NCBI GenBank assembly: GCA_902619595.1
Contig: CACNFE010000001.1
Coordinates: forward strand, 62,001 to 126,000
Direction: 5' to 3'
Origin: an uncultured Pelagibacteraceae bacterium
GTDB taxonomy: Bacteria; Pseudomonadota; Alphaproteobacteria; Pelagibacterales; Pelagibacteraceae
DNA length: 64,000 nt
The position numbers were made by a program, and so were the translations under genes. Positions 1 through 7,892 of this stretch are shown here, one piece after another; the stretch's first letter is position 1, and every line of letters starts with the position of its first letter. The notes beneath the pieces were generated by a model that did not search any database, was not told the origin of the DNA, and saw only the letters and a program-made list of their open reading frames with translations.

Positions 1-141
1 CTTAACGGTTTTTTATTAAAACCTAAAGATTGGATTAAAGGTACTAAAATGGCATACGCAGGTTTAAGAAAAGAGAAAGATAGAGCATCTGTAATTTTAT
101 ATTTGAATAAATATTCTGATAGTCCTTTACCCTTACCTTAG
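1..141 (+). CDS. c-type cytochrome, C-terminal part (5' end outside window)
   Basis: Reading frame 1 is open from the window edge to a TAG at 139-141 and gives 46 residues. The segment contains G-T-K-M followed by AYAGL, the usual surroundings of the distal Met haem ligand in class I cytochrome c (cytochrome c550/CycM type), and then a terminal helix (DRASVILYLN) typical of the family. The CXXCH haem site would lie upstream, outside the window. A role as periplasmic electron carrier in respiration is inferred from the family. The last codons overlap the 3' end of the convergent argF by 9 bases. Confidence 0.75.
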   Translation, partial: LNGFLLKPKDWIKGTKMAYAGLRKEKDRASVILYLNKYSDSPLPLP

Positions 142-1059
142 TTTATTTAAACAATACAATAATATAGATTTTTGAACATGTACTCTATTTAGTGCTTGTT
201 GCCAAACTTTTGATTTTTTTCCGTAAAAAACCTCATCAGTTATTTCGCCACCTCTTGGTAAACAATGTAATAATATTGCTTTTTTTGATAAAGACATTAG
301 TTTCGAATTAATCTTAAAATTTAAAAAATCTTTGATTTTTTTTTTTTTATTTACCTTATCATTCATAGATATAACTTTATCAGTTAAAACAACATCAGCA
401 TTTTTTATTGCAACTTTAGGGTTATTAAAAATTTTAATTTTTGCGCTTTTTTGTTTAATCATTCTCAACATTTCACTGGGAGGATTATAATTTTTTGGAC
501 ATCCAATATTCAATTTAAATGAGAATTTAATTGATGCCTCAATTAATGAATTCAAAACATTATTCGAATCTCCTATCCAACAAATATTCAGCTTAGAAAT
601 ATTTTTTTTTGTTATTTCCTCGATTGTAAATATGTCGGATAGAATTTGTGCGGGATGCGAATTTGGACTTAATCCATTTATTAAAGGAATTGATAAAAAT
701 TTTTTAAAACTATTAAGTTTTTTTTCATTGTCAGTTCTCAGAACAAATATATCTCCGTAGGTTGATAATATTTTAGCTGTATCAGAAAGTGATTCTCCAC
801 CTTTGGATAAATGTAATTCATCAGGTCTTAATGTTAGAGCTGACCCTCCAAGTTGTCTAATAGCGAGATAAAAACTTAATCTAGTTCTTAAAGATGATTT
901 TTCGAACATTTGAATTAATAATATCCCTTTTAAAGGATTGTCTTTATCAATCTCTAAAGTTTTTAGTTTTTTTCTTAAATCTTTTCTTTTTTTTGTATCT
1001 GATAAAATCTTTCTCAGTGTTTTATAAGGTACATCTTTAATATTTATAAAATGTTTCAT
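133..1059 (-). CDS. argF: ornithine carbamoyltransferase
   Basis: The 308-residue product matches the usual length. It makes citrulline from ornithine and carbamoyl phosphate in the cytoplasm, a step of arginine synthesis. The carbamoyl-phosphate loop S-L-R-T-R is at residues 56-60, HPAQ at 135-138 and the HCLP loop at 265-268. After HCLP the sequence runs straight into RGGEITDEV, about two residues shorter than the AHRGEEVTDEV form I remember for other alphaproteobacteria. It lies 2 bases downstream of argD, on the same strand, so the two are probably co-transcribed. The 3' end overlaps a cytochrome gene on the opposite strand. Confidence 0.95.
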   Translation of the reverse strand: MKHFINIKDVPYKTLRKILSDTKKRKDLRKKLKTLEIDKDNPLKGILLIQMFEKSSLRTRLSFYLAIRQLGGSALTLRPDELHLSKGGESLSDTAKILSTYGDIFVLRTDNEKKLNSFKKFLSIPLINGLSPNSHPAQILSDIFTIEEITKKNISKLNICWIGDSNNVLNSLIEASIKFSFKLNIGCPKNYNPPSEMLRMIKQKSAKIKIFNNPKVAIKNADVVLTDKVISMNDKVNKKKKIKDFLNFKINSKLMSLSKKAILLHCLPRGGEITDEVFYGKKSKVWQQALNRVHVQKSILLYCLNKLR

Positions 1060-1061
1060 AA

Positions 1062-2228
1062 CTAATTATAAGATTTGCAAACTTTTTCTATAATTTTTAA
1101 TGCAATAGTTATTTCTTTATTTGACACGTTTAATGGGGGTAAAATTCTCACGACATTATCTGCGGCTTTAATTGTAAGTAACTTATTTTCAAATAATTTA
1201 TTTATAAATTTTGTTTGATCCACCTTCAATTTAAGTCCAATTAATAATCCTTTACCTCTTACCTCTTCAATTACATTTGAATGGTTTGATTGAATTTCGT
1301 TTAATTTTTTAAAAAAAAATTTTGATTTAATTTTTACATTTTGTAAAAAGCCTTTTTTAAATATTTGATCCATAACTGCATTTCCAACACTCATCGCTAA
1401 AGGGTTGCCACCAAATGTGCTCCCATGCGTGCCAGGAGACATGTGTTTTGCAACTTTTTTAGTCATGAGTACAGCTCCAATAGGAAATCCTCCCCCAATG
1501 CCTTTGGCTATTGGAACGATATCAGGAATTATTTTGGAATATTCATAAGATAAGAATTTCCCTGATCTCCCAACACCTGATTGAACCTCGTCCAAAATTA
1601 GAAGTATTTTTTTTTCATTACAAATTTTTCTTAATTCTTTAAGACACCATTCTGGGATAACTTTTATTCCGCCCTCGCCCATTATTGGTTCTATCATTAT
1701 TGCAGCAGTTTTACTTGTAATTGATTTTATTAATGCTTTATGATCTCCAAAAGCAAAATGATCAAAACCATCAACTTTTGGCCCAAATCCCTCAGTCATT
1801 TTTTTTGAACCACTTGCAAATATTGCTGCAAGAGTTCTGCCATGAAATGAATTTTTCAAACATAAAATTCTATTTTTTTTCTTTTGACCAATTGAATAAA
1901 AATATCTTCTTGCAACCTTTATTGCGACTTCAGTTGCCTCTGCACCACTATTTTGAAAAATTACCGAGTCTGCAAAGGTTTTGCCTGTTAATCTTTTTGC
2001 CAACTTCTCTCCTTCAGGGATTTTAAATGCATTTGAAACATGCCAAACCTTCTTAGCTTGATTATTGATAGCTTTTATTAAATAATTATTTGCATGACCC
2101 AATGAATTTACAGCGATACCTTGGACAAAATCTAAATATTTTTTTCCATTGTTTGAGTATAAATAACTTCCTTTTCCTTTTTTAAAAGAAATTTGTCTTC
2201 TATTATAATTTTTTGCTAAAGACGACAT
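1062..2228 (-). CDS. argD: acetylornithine aminotransferase
   Basis: This is a class III PLP aminotransferase that makes N-acetylornithine and possibly also acts in lysine synthesis. I chose the ATG whose complement is at 2226-2228, giving 388 residues that begin MSSLAKNYNRR. The upstream in-frame ATG at 2282 would overlap the permease gene by about 50 bases and adds 18 residues not expected for the family. Key parts with this numbering are NSGAEATE for PLP phosphate contact, the D-E pair in LDEVQSGVGR at 213-214, and the Schiff-base lysine at 242 in PIAKGIGGG. It precedes argF, with the ABC-2 permease upstream on the same strand. Confidence 0.94.
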   Translation of the reverse strand: MSSLAKNYNRRQISFKKGKGSYLYSNNGKKYLDFVQGIAVNSLGHANNYLIKAINNQAKKVWHVSNAFKIPEGEKLAKRLTGKTFADSVIFQNSGAEATEVAIKVARRYFYSIGQKKKNRILCLKNSFHGRTLAAIFASGSKKMTEGFGPKVDGFDHFAFGDHKALIKSITSKTAAIMIEPIMGEGGIKVIPEWCLKELRKICNEKKILLILDEVQSGVGRSGKFLSYEYSKIIPDIVPIAKGIGGGFPIGAVLMTKKVAKHMSPGTHGSTFGGNPLAMSVGNAVMDQIFKKGFLQNVKIKSKFFFKKLNEIQSNHSNVIEEVRGKGLLIGLKLKVDQTKFINKLFENKLLTIKAADNVVRILPPLNVSNKEITIALKIIEKVCKSYN

Positions 2229-2230
2229 AA

Positions 2231-3043
2231 TTAAGATTTTATTTTGTAACCTATTTTGTAAAGATAAAAAGATATTGCCCACCCTAATATTGCCAATAAT
2301 GGCAAATAAATAATGCCAAAGTATAAATCGCCATCTGACTTACCTAAGAAACCATATCTAAATATATTTATTATATGAAAGAAAGGATTAATTAAACTAA
2401 TGGACTGAAAAAATTCTGGTAATCTATCAATAGTATAAAAAACCCCAGATAAAAAGCTCAAGGGTTGCAGAATAAAATTTGTAACAGTTGCAGTATGATC
2501 AAATTTAGTAGCCCACAAACCAGTAATAAAACCTAAACTTCCTATAAAAAAAGATCCAAAAAAACCAGAGTAAAAAATAAAAAAAATATTTTTCAATGGT
2601 AACTCTACTATAAAAATAAATACGAGTACTGATATAAAACCTATTAATATACTTCGTGTAACCGCAGCCATTATTACTGCTAAGGAAACTTCAAAGGCTG
2701 ATAATGGAGCATAAAGAACATCGACTATATTTCCTTGCATTTTTGATATCATGAATGAACTTACTGAATGCGAAAAACTTTGAAGTATCATTGATTGAAC
2801 TATCAATCCAGGAGCTAGAAATGTAACAAATGAGTAGCCTAAAACATCTCCTCTGTCGTTGCCAAGCGCAAGTGTTAATACTGACAAAAATAGCAAACTA
2901 GAGACTAAAGGTGATAAGAGTGTTTGAGCCCATACAACAAAGAATCTGCTACACTCTCTAATCCACAATGCAACCAATCCTACATAATTAATTTTACCAA
3001 ATTGACGAACACCAATTTTATATCTTTTTTGTAATTCAACCAT
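2231..3043 (-). CDS. ABC-2 type transporter permease
   Basis: The 270-residue protein is a polytopic inner-membrane protein with about six hydrophobic segments after a basic N-terminus. It has the ABC-2 layout: a first membrane helix near residue 35, a central block rich in Gly and Phe, and a conserved SFLSGVFYTIDRLPE-like loop before the last helices, as in NodJ/YadH-type exporters. The substrate is unknown. No ATPase lies next to it. The only CcmA-type ATPase without its own permease in the window is at 30066-30998, and pairing them is an inference. It ends 2 bases before the argD start. Confidence 0.85.
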   Translation of the reverse strand: MVELQKRYKIGVRQFGKINYVGLVALWIRECSRFFVVWAQTLLSPLVSSLLFLSVLTLALGNDRGDVLGYSFVTFLAPGLIVQSMILQSFSHSVSSFMISKMQGNIVDVLYAPLSAFEVSLAVIMAAVTRSILIGFISVLVFIFIVELPLKNIFFIFYSGFFGSFFIGSLGFITGLWATKFDHTATVTNFILQPLSFLSGVFYTIDRLPEFFQSISLINPFFHIINIFRYGFLGKSDGDLYFGIIYLPLLAILGWAISFYLYKIGYKIKS

Positions 3044-3104
3044 TGGTAAATATATTTATCCTTTTTTTTAAAGTTTTGTTAAAAAAACAAAAATAATGCT
3101 TGTT

Positions 3105-3133
3105 TTTACAATTTTTATATGTGTATTTATATT
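3105..3133 (+). promoter_or_regulatory. predicted promoter of gcrA
   Basis: TTTACA at 3105-3110 and TATATT at 3128-3133 are separated by 17 bases, matching a sigma-70 type promoter in an otherwise AT-rich divergent region. The predicted start site near 3140 would leave a leader of about 33 bases before the gcrA ATG at 3173. High local A+T content makes chance matches likely. Confidence 0.5.
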
Positions 3134-3143
3134 GTATACAATA
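3130..3143. promoter_or_regulatory. 14-bp perfect palindrome over the gcrA -10/+1 region
   Basis: TATTGTATACAATA is a perfect 14-bp inverted repeat. It overlaps the predicted -10 box and start site of gcrA, the usual position of a repressor operator. The binding protein is unknown. No GANTC methylation site was seen between 3044 and 3172. Confidence 0.45.
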
Positions 3144-3172
3144 AAAATATAACTACTACATATAGTGTATAA

Positions 3173-3673
3173 ATGAGTTGGACAGAAGAAAAAGTAGATA
3201 AATTAAAACAACTTTGGGGTAAAGGCAAAACTGCGAGCCAGATAGCAGAAATACTTGGTGGACTTAGTAGAAACGCAGTAATTGGTAAAGCTCATAGATT
3301 AAATTTATCTGCGAAAATCAGACCTAAAAATTTTAATCAAGAAACAAATAATAATAAGAAAAATTCCGAAATTTCTACTGATAAGCCAAAAAAATTTTCG
3401 AGATCTAGATTTAAATCTTTATTAATTGAAAATAATTTTGAGCCAGAAAATCCTAAACAATTAGAGGAATTGGATGATAATACTTGTAAATGGCCAATTG
3501 GTCACCCAAATGAGAAATCTTTTTATTTTTGTGGTCGTTCTTCTTTAAAAGATTTTTCATATTGTAAATTACATTTATTGTATGCATTTCAACCAAAAGG
3601 CAAAAAGGAAGATTCGGCGGATAAAAGTGAAGATGTTCCTAAATTTATAGAAAAAAAAATTAAGTCTGCATAA
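3173..3673 (+). CDS. gcrA: GcrA-type cell cycle regulator
   Basis: The 166-residue protein begins MSWTEEKVDKLKQLW and continues through a helix-turn-helix (ASQIAEILGG-LSRNAVIGKAHRLNL, residues about 20-45), the DNA-binding part of GcrA. A C-terminal cysteine/tryptophan block (CKWPIGHP, FYFCGR, YCKLH) matches the part known to contact RNA polymerase sigma factor in Caulobacter. GcrA co-activates promoters carrying CcrM-methylated GANTC sites and drives cell-cycle genes. The gene stands alone on its strand, and its 3' end lies 2 bases from the end of a convergent gene. Confidence 0.93.
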   Translation: MSWTEEKVDKLKQLWGKGKTASQIAEILGGLSRNAVIGKAHRLNLSAKIRPKNFNQETNNNKKNSEISTDKPKKFSRSRFKSLLIENNFEPENPKQLEELDDNTCKWPIGHPNEKSFYFCGRSSLKDFSYCKLHLLYAFQPKGKKEDSADKSEDVPKFIEKKIKSA

Positions 3674-3675
3674 TT

Positions 3676-3933
3676 TTATTTATCCAATAATTTTTTTTTA
3701 GCTTTTTCAAATTCTTCTTTTGTAATAACTTCTGACTCAAATAAGTCATTCAACTTTATAAGTTCATCACTAATACTCTCATTTTCACCATTTATAGAGT
3801 CAGTATTTTTAATATTATCTTCTAACTTATTTAAATTTTTAGCCTGCAAACCAGTATTTATTGCTTTTACAGCAATATAGATTACGTAAATTAATATAAA
3901 AAAGATAACCAAATAAACTAAGTTTATAAGCAT
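3676..3933 (-). CDS. small membrane-anchored SHOCT-domain protein
   Basis: The 85-residue protein has one N-terminal membrane segment at about residues 3-22, a polar Asn/Asp-rich linker, and a C-terminal helix pair (DELIKLNDLFESEVITKEEFEKAKKKLL) with the SHOCT signature of a short two-helix domain ending in EEFE.KK.LL. SHOCT domains are often attached to membrane or secreted proteins and may mediate oligomerisation; no specific role can be given here. It lies 6 bases downstream of the NDUFA9-like gene and is probably co-transcribed with it. Confidence 0.75.
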   Translation of the reverse strand: MLINLVYLVIFFILIYVIYIAVKAINTGLQAKNLNKLEDNIKNTDSINGENESISDELIKLNDLFESEVITKEEFEKAKKKLLDK

Positions 3934-3939
3934 TTTATT

Positions 3940-4893
3940 CTATTTATTTTCTTCTAAAGAAAATTTTCCTCCCTCTCGCCAGTTATATGCATATTGCATA
4001 ATACCTTTATCAAAAAAAATTTTACTAGGTACTCCAATATCAAAATTTGTGACACTGTTTTTTGATTTTATATTATCATACTTTAGTAATTTTAGTTGAT
4101 CATTAGTGATTAATGGTGTTGGTAAAAGTTGAAAAATTGAAGCAGTCGCTTTTGCAATAAATAAAGGTAATGGCAATAAAATTCTTTTTTTGTTTATTGC
4201 AGTAAGTAATTTTTCTAGTATTTCTTTAAATGTTATAATCTCTGGACCAATAACTTCTATACTTTTTGAATAAATTTCATTTGAAATTACACTAAATATT
4301 ACTTCTGAGACATCTGACGCATGAACAGGACAAAATTTTGTTGATCCATTATAATACAATGGAAAAACAGGTAATAAACTTAGCATACTCATAAACTTTG
4401 TAGTAAACTTATCATCTACACTATAAACTATTGATGGTTTTAAGATTGTTGCAGATGGAAGATTATTTTTTATACTTTCCTCACCATTTAATTTACTTGA
4501 AGCATATAGTGAGTCCTTGGCATCTTCCAAACCCAAAGCGGACAAGTGTATTAATTTTTTATTATATTTAGAACAAATTTTTGACAAAAGCTTTGGAAAT
4601 TTGTTATGAATATTTTCAAAAGTATTTCTTTTTCCTTTTTCAAATAAAATTCCAATTAGGTTAATACAAATATCTGTTTCGGAGATAAATTTAGTGATGT
4701 TTTCCTCGTTAAAAATGTCTGTTTCTTCAATATCTAGATATCCTATTGGTGCTTGAGTTTTTAAAATATAAGCTTTTTGATGTTTGTTTCTGGTTATTGC
4801 CACTACTTTACAATTATCTTTAACTAATCTTCTAATACAATATCTGCCAATTTGACCACTTGCACCGAAGATAAGTACTTTTTTTTTAATCAT
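3940..4893 (-). CDS. NAD(P)-binding SDR protein, NDUFA9-like
   Basis: The 317-residue protein is an atypical short-chain dehydrogenase/epimerase. It has an N-terminal Rossmann motif (GASGQIGRYCIRRL, residues about 10-23) and a typical LSALGLEDAKDSLYASSKLNGE stretch in which the usual YxxxK becomes YASSK. The profile resembles the NDUFA9/complex I assembly family that alphaproteobacteria share with mitochondria. A catalytic substrate is not evident, and a structural or assembly role for NADH dehydrogenase is an inference from the family. It is divergent from rnd, with 49 bases between the starts. Confidence 0.8.
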   Translation of the reverse strand: MIKKKVLIFGASGQIGRYCIRRLVKDNCKVVAITRNKHQKAYILKTQAPIGYLDIEETDIFNEENITKFISETDICINLIGILFEKGKRNTFENIHNKFPKLLSKICSKYNKKLIHLSALGLEDAKDSLYASSKLNGEESIKNNLPSATILKPSIVYSVDDKFTTKFMSMLSLLPVFPLYYNGSTKFCPVHASDVSEVIFSVISNEIYSKSIEVIGPEIITFKEILEKLLTAINKKRILLPLPLFIAKATASIFQLLPTPLITNDQLKLLKYDNIKSKNSVTNFDIGVPSKIFFDKGIMQYAYNWREGGKFSLEENK

Positions 4894-4905
4894 TTATCAA
4901 AAAAT

Positions 4906-4924
4906 AGACATTTTTGTTATGTCT
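4906..4924. repeat. short inverted repeat between divergent genes
   Basis: AGACAT and ATGTCT form a 6-bp stem with a 7-base loop between the divergent starts of the NDUFA9-like gene and rnd. It might be an operator or just chance in AT-rich DNA. Confidence 0.3.
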
Positions 4925-4942
4925 TTATATATATAACTTATA

Positions 4943-5560
4943 ATGAATAACATCAAAATATTTGATCAAGACCTACCCAATGAAATTGATTTATCAAATG
5001 AAAAAGCTATCGGTTTGGACTGTGAGGCTCTTGGCCTTGTATTAGGAAGAGACCCTCTAACTTTAGTTCAATTAGGCTTAGAGTCAAAAAAGTATTTTTT
5101 AGTAAAACTTAATAGAAACAATTATAACGCACCAAACTTAAAGAAATTACTTTTGAATAATAAAATTCAATTTATTATGCACTATGCTCGGCAAGATTTG
5201 CTCTGGTTAAAATATCATCTAGGTATAGAAGTTGAAAATATTTTTTGTACCAAACTTGCATCGAAGATAGCCAGAACTGCTTCGAGTTCTCATGGTTATA
5301 AGGATTTGGTTAAAGAAATTTGTGGAAAAGATATCTCAAAAAAAGAACAACAAAGTGATTGGGGAGATCCTAATCTTTCTGAGAAACAAATTAGTTACGC
5401 TGCACAAGATACAGAATTCTTATTTGAAATTAGAAAAAAATTAAAATCTATGTTGGAACGAGAAAAAAGAATTGAGCTTTATGAAAAGAGTATGAAAGTC
5501 TTACCTATTCTTGTAGATATGGAAATTGCAGGTTATAAAATAAATACATTCGAACATTAA
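4943..5560 (+). CDS. rnd: ribonuclease D (short alphaproteobacterial form)
   Basis: The 205-residue protein is a DEDDy 3'-5' exonuclease. Exo I is D-x-E in GLDCEALGL, Exo II is H-YARQD in the middle, and Exo III is Y-AAQD near residue 152, so the catalytic set looks complete. Unlike E. coli RNase D it has no HRDC domains; this short form is common in alphaproteobacteria. Its C-terminus (LPILVDMEIAGYKINTFEH) fits that family. It probably trims 3' ends of tRNA and other structured RNA. It is the first gene of a nine-gene run and ends 2 bases before kdsD. Confidence 0.88.
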   Translation: MNNIKIFDQDLPNEIDLSNEKAIGLDCEALGLVLGRDPLTLVQLGLESKKYFLVKLNRNNYNAPNLKKLLLNNKIQFIMHYARQDLLWLKYHLGIEVENIFCTKLASKIARTASSSHGYKDLVKEICGKDISKKEQQSDWGDPNLSEKQISYAAQDTEFLFEIRKKLKSMLEREKRIELYEKSMKVLPILVDMEIAGYKINTFEH

Positions 5561-5562
5561 AG

Positions 5563-6537
5563 ATGAGAAAAAACAATTTAAAAAAGATTGCGAAAAATGT
5601 AATTGATCTAGAAATTCTGGCACTCAGAAAACTCAAAAATTCTATCAATAATGATTTTAATAAAGTTGTGAATTTAATCGTAAATTGTCAATCTAAAATT
5701 GTTTTTTGTGGTGTCGGAAAAAGTTTTATTATAGCATCAAAAATTAGTAGCACTCTTTCATCTGTAGGAAGTCCTTCTTTTGCAATTTCTGCAAGCCAAT
5801 GCACTCATGGAGACCTTGGAAGTATAACTAAAAAAGATTTGTTAGTATTAATAAGTAATTCTGGAGAAACAGATGAACTTAAGCCAGTAATACAATATGC
5901 TAAAAGGAATAAAATTATTTTGGTTGGTATCGTTTCAAAAAAAAATTCCATATTATATAAATCATCTGACTTCAAACTTTTTATACCTGAGGTAAAAGAA
6001 TCAGGGCATGGTATTGTTCCTACTTCATCTACCACGTCCCAGTTAGCATTGGGTGATGCTCTGGCTATTGCAAGTATGAAGTATAAAAATTTTGGTAAAT
6101 TAGATTTTAAAAAATTTCACCCATCAGGAAACTTAGCAACTAAACTAAAAACAGTTGAGGACCTTATGGTTAAAGGAAATAAAATTCCTTTTATTGACGA
6201 AAATTCGACTATGAAAAATGCTTTAAAAATATTATCAAAAAAAAATTTAGGAGTTTTAATTATTAGAAACAAAATAAAAAAAACAATAGGTGTCATAACT
6301 GATGGTGATTTAAAAAGAGCGATTGAAAAAAATAATGATATTAAAGATATTAAATTAAAGAAAATAATGACTAAAAATCCTATTTCAATAGATCAAAATG
6401 AACTTGCTGCGAAAGCGTTAAGTTTAATGACCTCGAATAAAAAAATTACAAGTCTATGTGTTTATAAAAATAAGAAAAAAAAACAAACAGTTGGACTAAT
6501 ACATATTCATAATATTTTAAATGCAAACATAAATTAG
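5563..6537 (+). CDS. kdsD: arabinose-5-phosphate isomerase (KdsD/KpsF)
   Basis: The 324-residue protein has an N-terminal SIS sugar-isomerase domain (GVGKSFIIASKIS; ASQCTHGDLG; ISNSGETDEL; HPSGNLATKL) followed by two CBS domains in the last 120 residues. The family interconverts ribulose 5-phosphate and arabinose 5-phosphate, the first step of Kdo synthesis for lipopolysaccharide. The neighbours lptC and lptB support this role. Start follows the rnd stop by 2 bases. Confidence 0.92.
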   Translation: MRKNNLKKIAKNVIDLEILALRKLKNSINNDFNKVVNLIVNCQSKIVFCGVGKSFIIASKISSTLSSVGSPSFAISASQCTHGDLGSITKKDLLVLISNSGETDELKPVIQYAKRNKIILVGIVSKKNSILYKSSDFKLFIPEVKESGHGIVPTSSTTSQLALGDALAIASMKYKNFGKLDFKKFHPSGNLATKLKTVEDLMVKGNKIPFIDENSTMKNALKILSKKNLGVLIIRNKIKKTIGVITDGDLKRAIEKNNDIKDIKLKKIMTKNPISIDQNELAAKALSLMTSNKKITSLCVYKNKKKKQTVGLIHIHNILNANIN

Positions 6538-6541
6538 ATTA

Positions 6542-7123
6542 ATGTCATCCAAATCATTAATTCAATCTGGAATAGTTTTAGTTATAGCGATCATTTTACT
6601 TATGAATTATTTAATTTTTTTTAAAAAAAATGATGATTTGGTTAAAATAAATAAAGCTGAGATAAATAATAACGTTGATAATAAAATTCTAGATTTAAAA
6701 TACAATGCAATTGATGAAGATGGAAACAGCTATGTAATAGAATCTGCTGCAGGAAAAGTATCCGAAAAAGAAAAAAATTTACTTATTCTGGAAAAAGTCA
6801 CGGGAGTAATCAAAATAAAAAACTCAGAAGATATAATTATTTTGTCAGACTTTGCGAATTACAATAAAACTACTCTAGACACTTATTTCTATGATAATGT
6901 GAGATTGACATATGATGGACATTCAATCGACTCTAATGAATTGTTTATGAATTATATTGATAAAAATATTAACATTAAGAATAACGTTCGCTACAAAGGT
7001 CTTAATAATAAACTTTATGCTGATATAGTAGAAATTGATCTTGTAACTAAATTCTCAAAGATTTATATGTTAGATAAACAAGAAAAAGTTAAAGTAGAAT
7101 TAAAACAAAATGGCAGTAATTAA
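6542..7123 (+). CDS. lptC: LPS export protein LptC
   Basis: The 193-residue protein has a single N-terminal membrane segment (about residues 9-27) and a periplasmic beta-rich domain with repeated strands such as YVIESAAGKVSE and TYFYDNVRLTYDGH. This is the LptC/OstA-like fold that receives LPS from the LptBFG transporter and passes it to LptA. Its position between kdsD and lptB is diagnostic. The usual lptA gene between lptC and lptB is absent; lptC overlaps lptB directly by 14 bases. Sequence conservation of LptC is low, so the call rests on fold pattern plus context. Confidence 0.85.
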   Translation: MSSKSLIQSGIVLVIAIILLMNYLIFFKKNDDLVKINKAEINNNVDNKILDLKYNAIDEDGNSYVIESAAGKVSEKEKNLLILEKVTGVIKIKNSEDIIILSDFANYNKTTLDTYFYDNVRLTYDGHSIDSNELFMNYIDKNINIKNNVRYKGLNNKLYADIVEIDLVTKFSKIYMLDKQEKVKVELKQNGSN

Positions 7124-7886
7124 AAAATTCAGGATTAAATCTTTTAAAAAAAGTGAGTCGTTATTAGAGCTTCAAAACGTATCAAAGTCATTTGGTGAAA
7201 GAAAAATTTTGGACAATGTTTCACTCAAAGTTAACAGAGGAGAGATACTTGGCTTGTTAGGTCCAAATGGTGCAGGAAAATCAACAATCTTTAATCTAAT
7301 CACTGGTCTAATAAAGCCTGATTATGGGAAAATTGTATTTGGAAACAAAGATGCAACTAATTTTCCAATATACATAAGAACTAGAGAATATAAAATTGGC
7401 TATGTTCCTCAATATGGTGGATATTTTTCAGACTTAACAACATATGAAAACTTAAAGGCAGTTGCGGAAATTTTGATAAAAGATAGTAGAGAACAAAACA
7501 GTAAAATAGAATATTTAATATCAAAATTTGAACTAGATTATATTAGAAATATTAAAGCTTCTTTCTTATCTGGTGGGCAAAAGAAAAAATTAGTTATTGC
7601 AATTGCATTGCTTGGAGATCCAAAAATACTTTTATTGGATGAATGTTTTGCAGCCTTAGATGTATTGACAATTCAGATGTTGCAAAAAATAATAGTAAAT
7701 TTACAAACAGAAGAGAGAATAGGAATAATCATTTGTGATCATCAAGCTAGAGATTTACTTACATGTGTAGATATAGCAATGATTTTATCAAATTGTAAAA
7801 TAATTGCCCAAGGTACCCCTAAAGAACTTATTAATAATACAGAAGCTAAAAATGCTTATTTTGGAGAGACTTTTAAAATCAATTAA
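7110..7886 (+). CDS. lptB: LPS export ABC transporter ATPase LptB
   Basis: The 258-residue cytoplasmic ATPase powers LPS extraction with LptF and LptG, which are not in the window. Walker A GPNGAGKST is at 51-59, the signature is LSGGQKKK, and Walker B is LLLDECFAALD, with Cys in place of the usual Pro after D-E. The His switch is DHQARD. The C-terminal stretch (AQGTPKELI.., YFGETFKI) is typical of LptB rather than of branched-chain amino acid ATPases. A basic N-terminal extension of about 17 residues precedes the first strand; a later start is possible but no better ATG exists. Confidence 0.92.
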   Translation: MAVIKKFRIKSFKKSESLLELQNVSKSFGERKILDNVSLKVNRGEILGLLGPNGAGKSTIFNLITGLIKPDYGKIVFGNKDATNFPIYIRTREYKIGYVPQYGGYFSDLTTYENLKAVAEILIKDSREQNSKIEYLISKFELDYIRNIKASFLSGGQKKKLVIAIALLGDPKILLLDECFAALDVLTIQMLQKIIVNLQTEERIGIIICDHQARDLLTCVDIAMILSNCKIIAQGTPKELINNTEAKNAYFGETFKIN

Positions 7887-7892
7887 AATTAA

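Noticed and set aside
1721-2026. Open frame on the plus strand inside argD
   Set aside because: It is the antisense shadow of a conserved enzyme and its translation is low-complexity Leu/Gln/Phe sequence.
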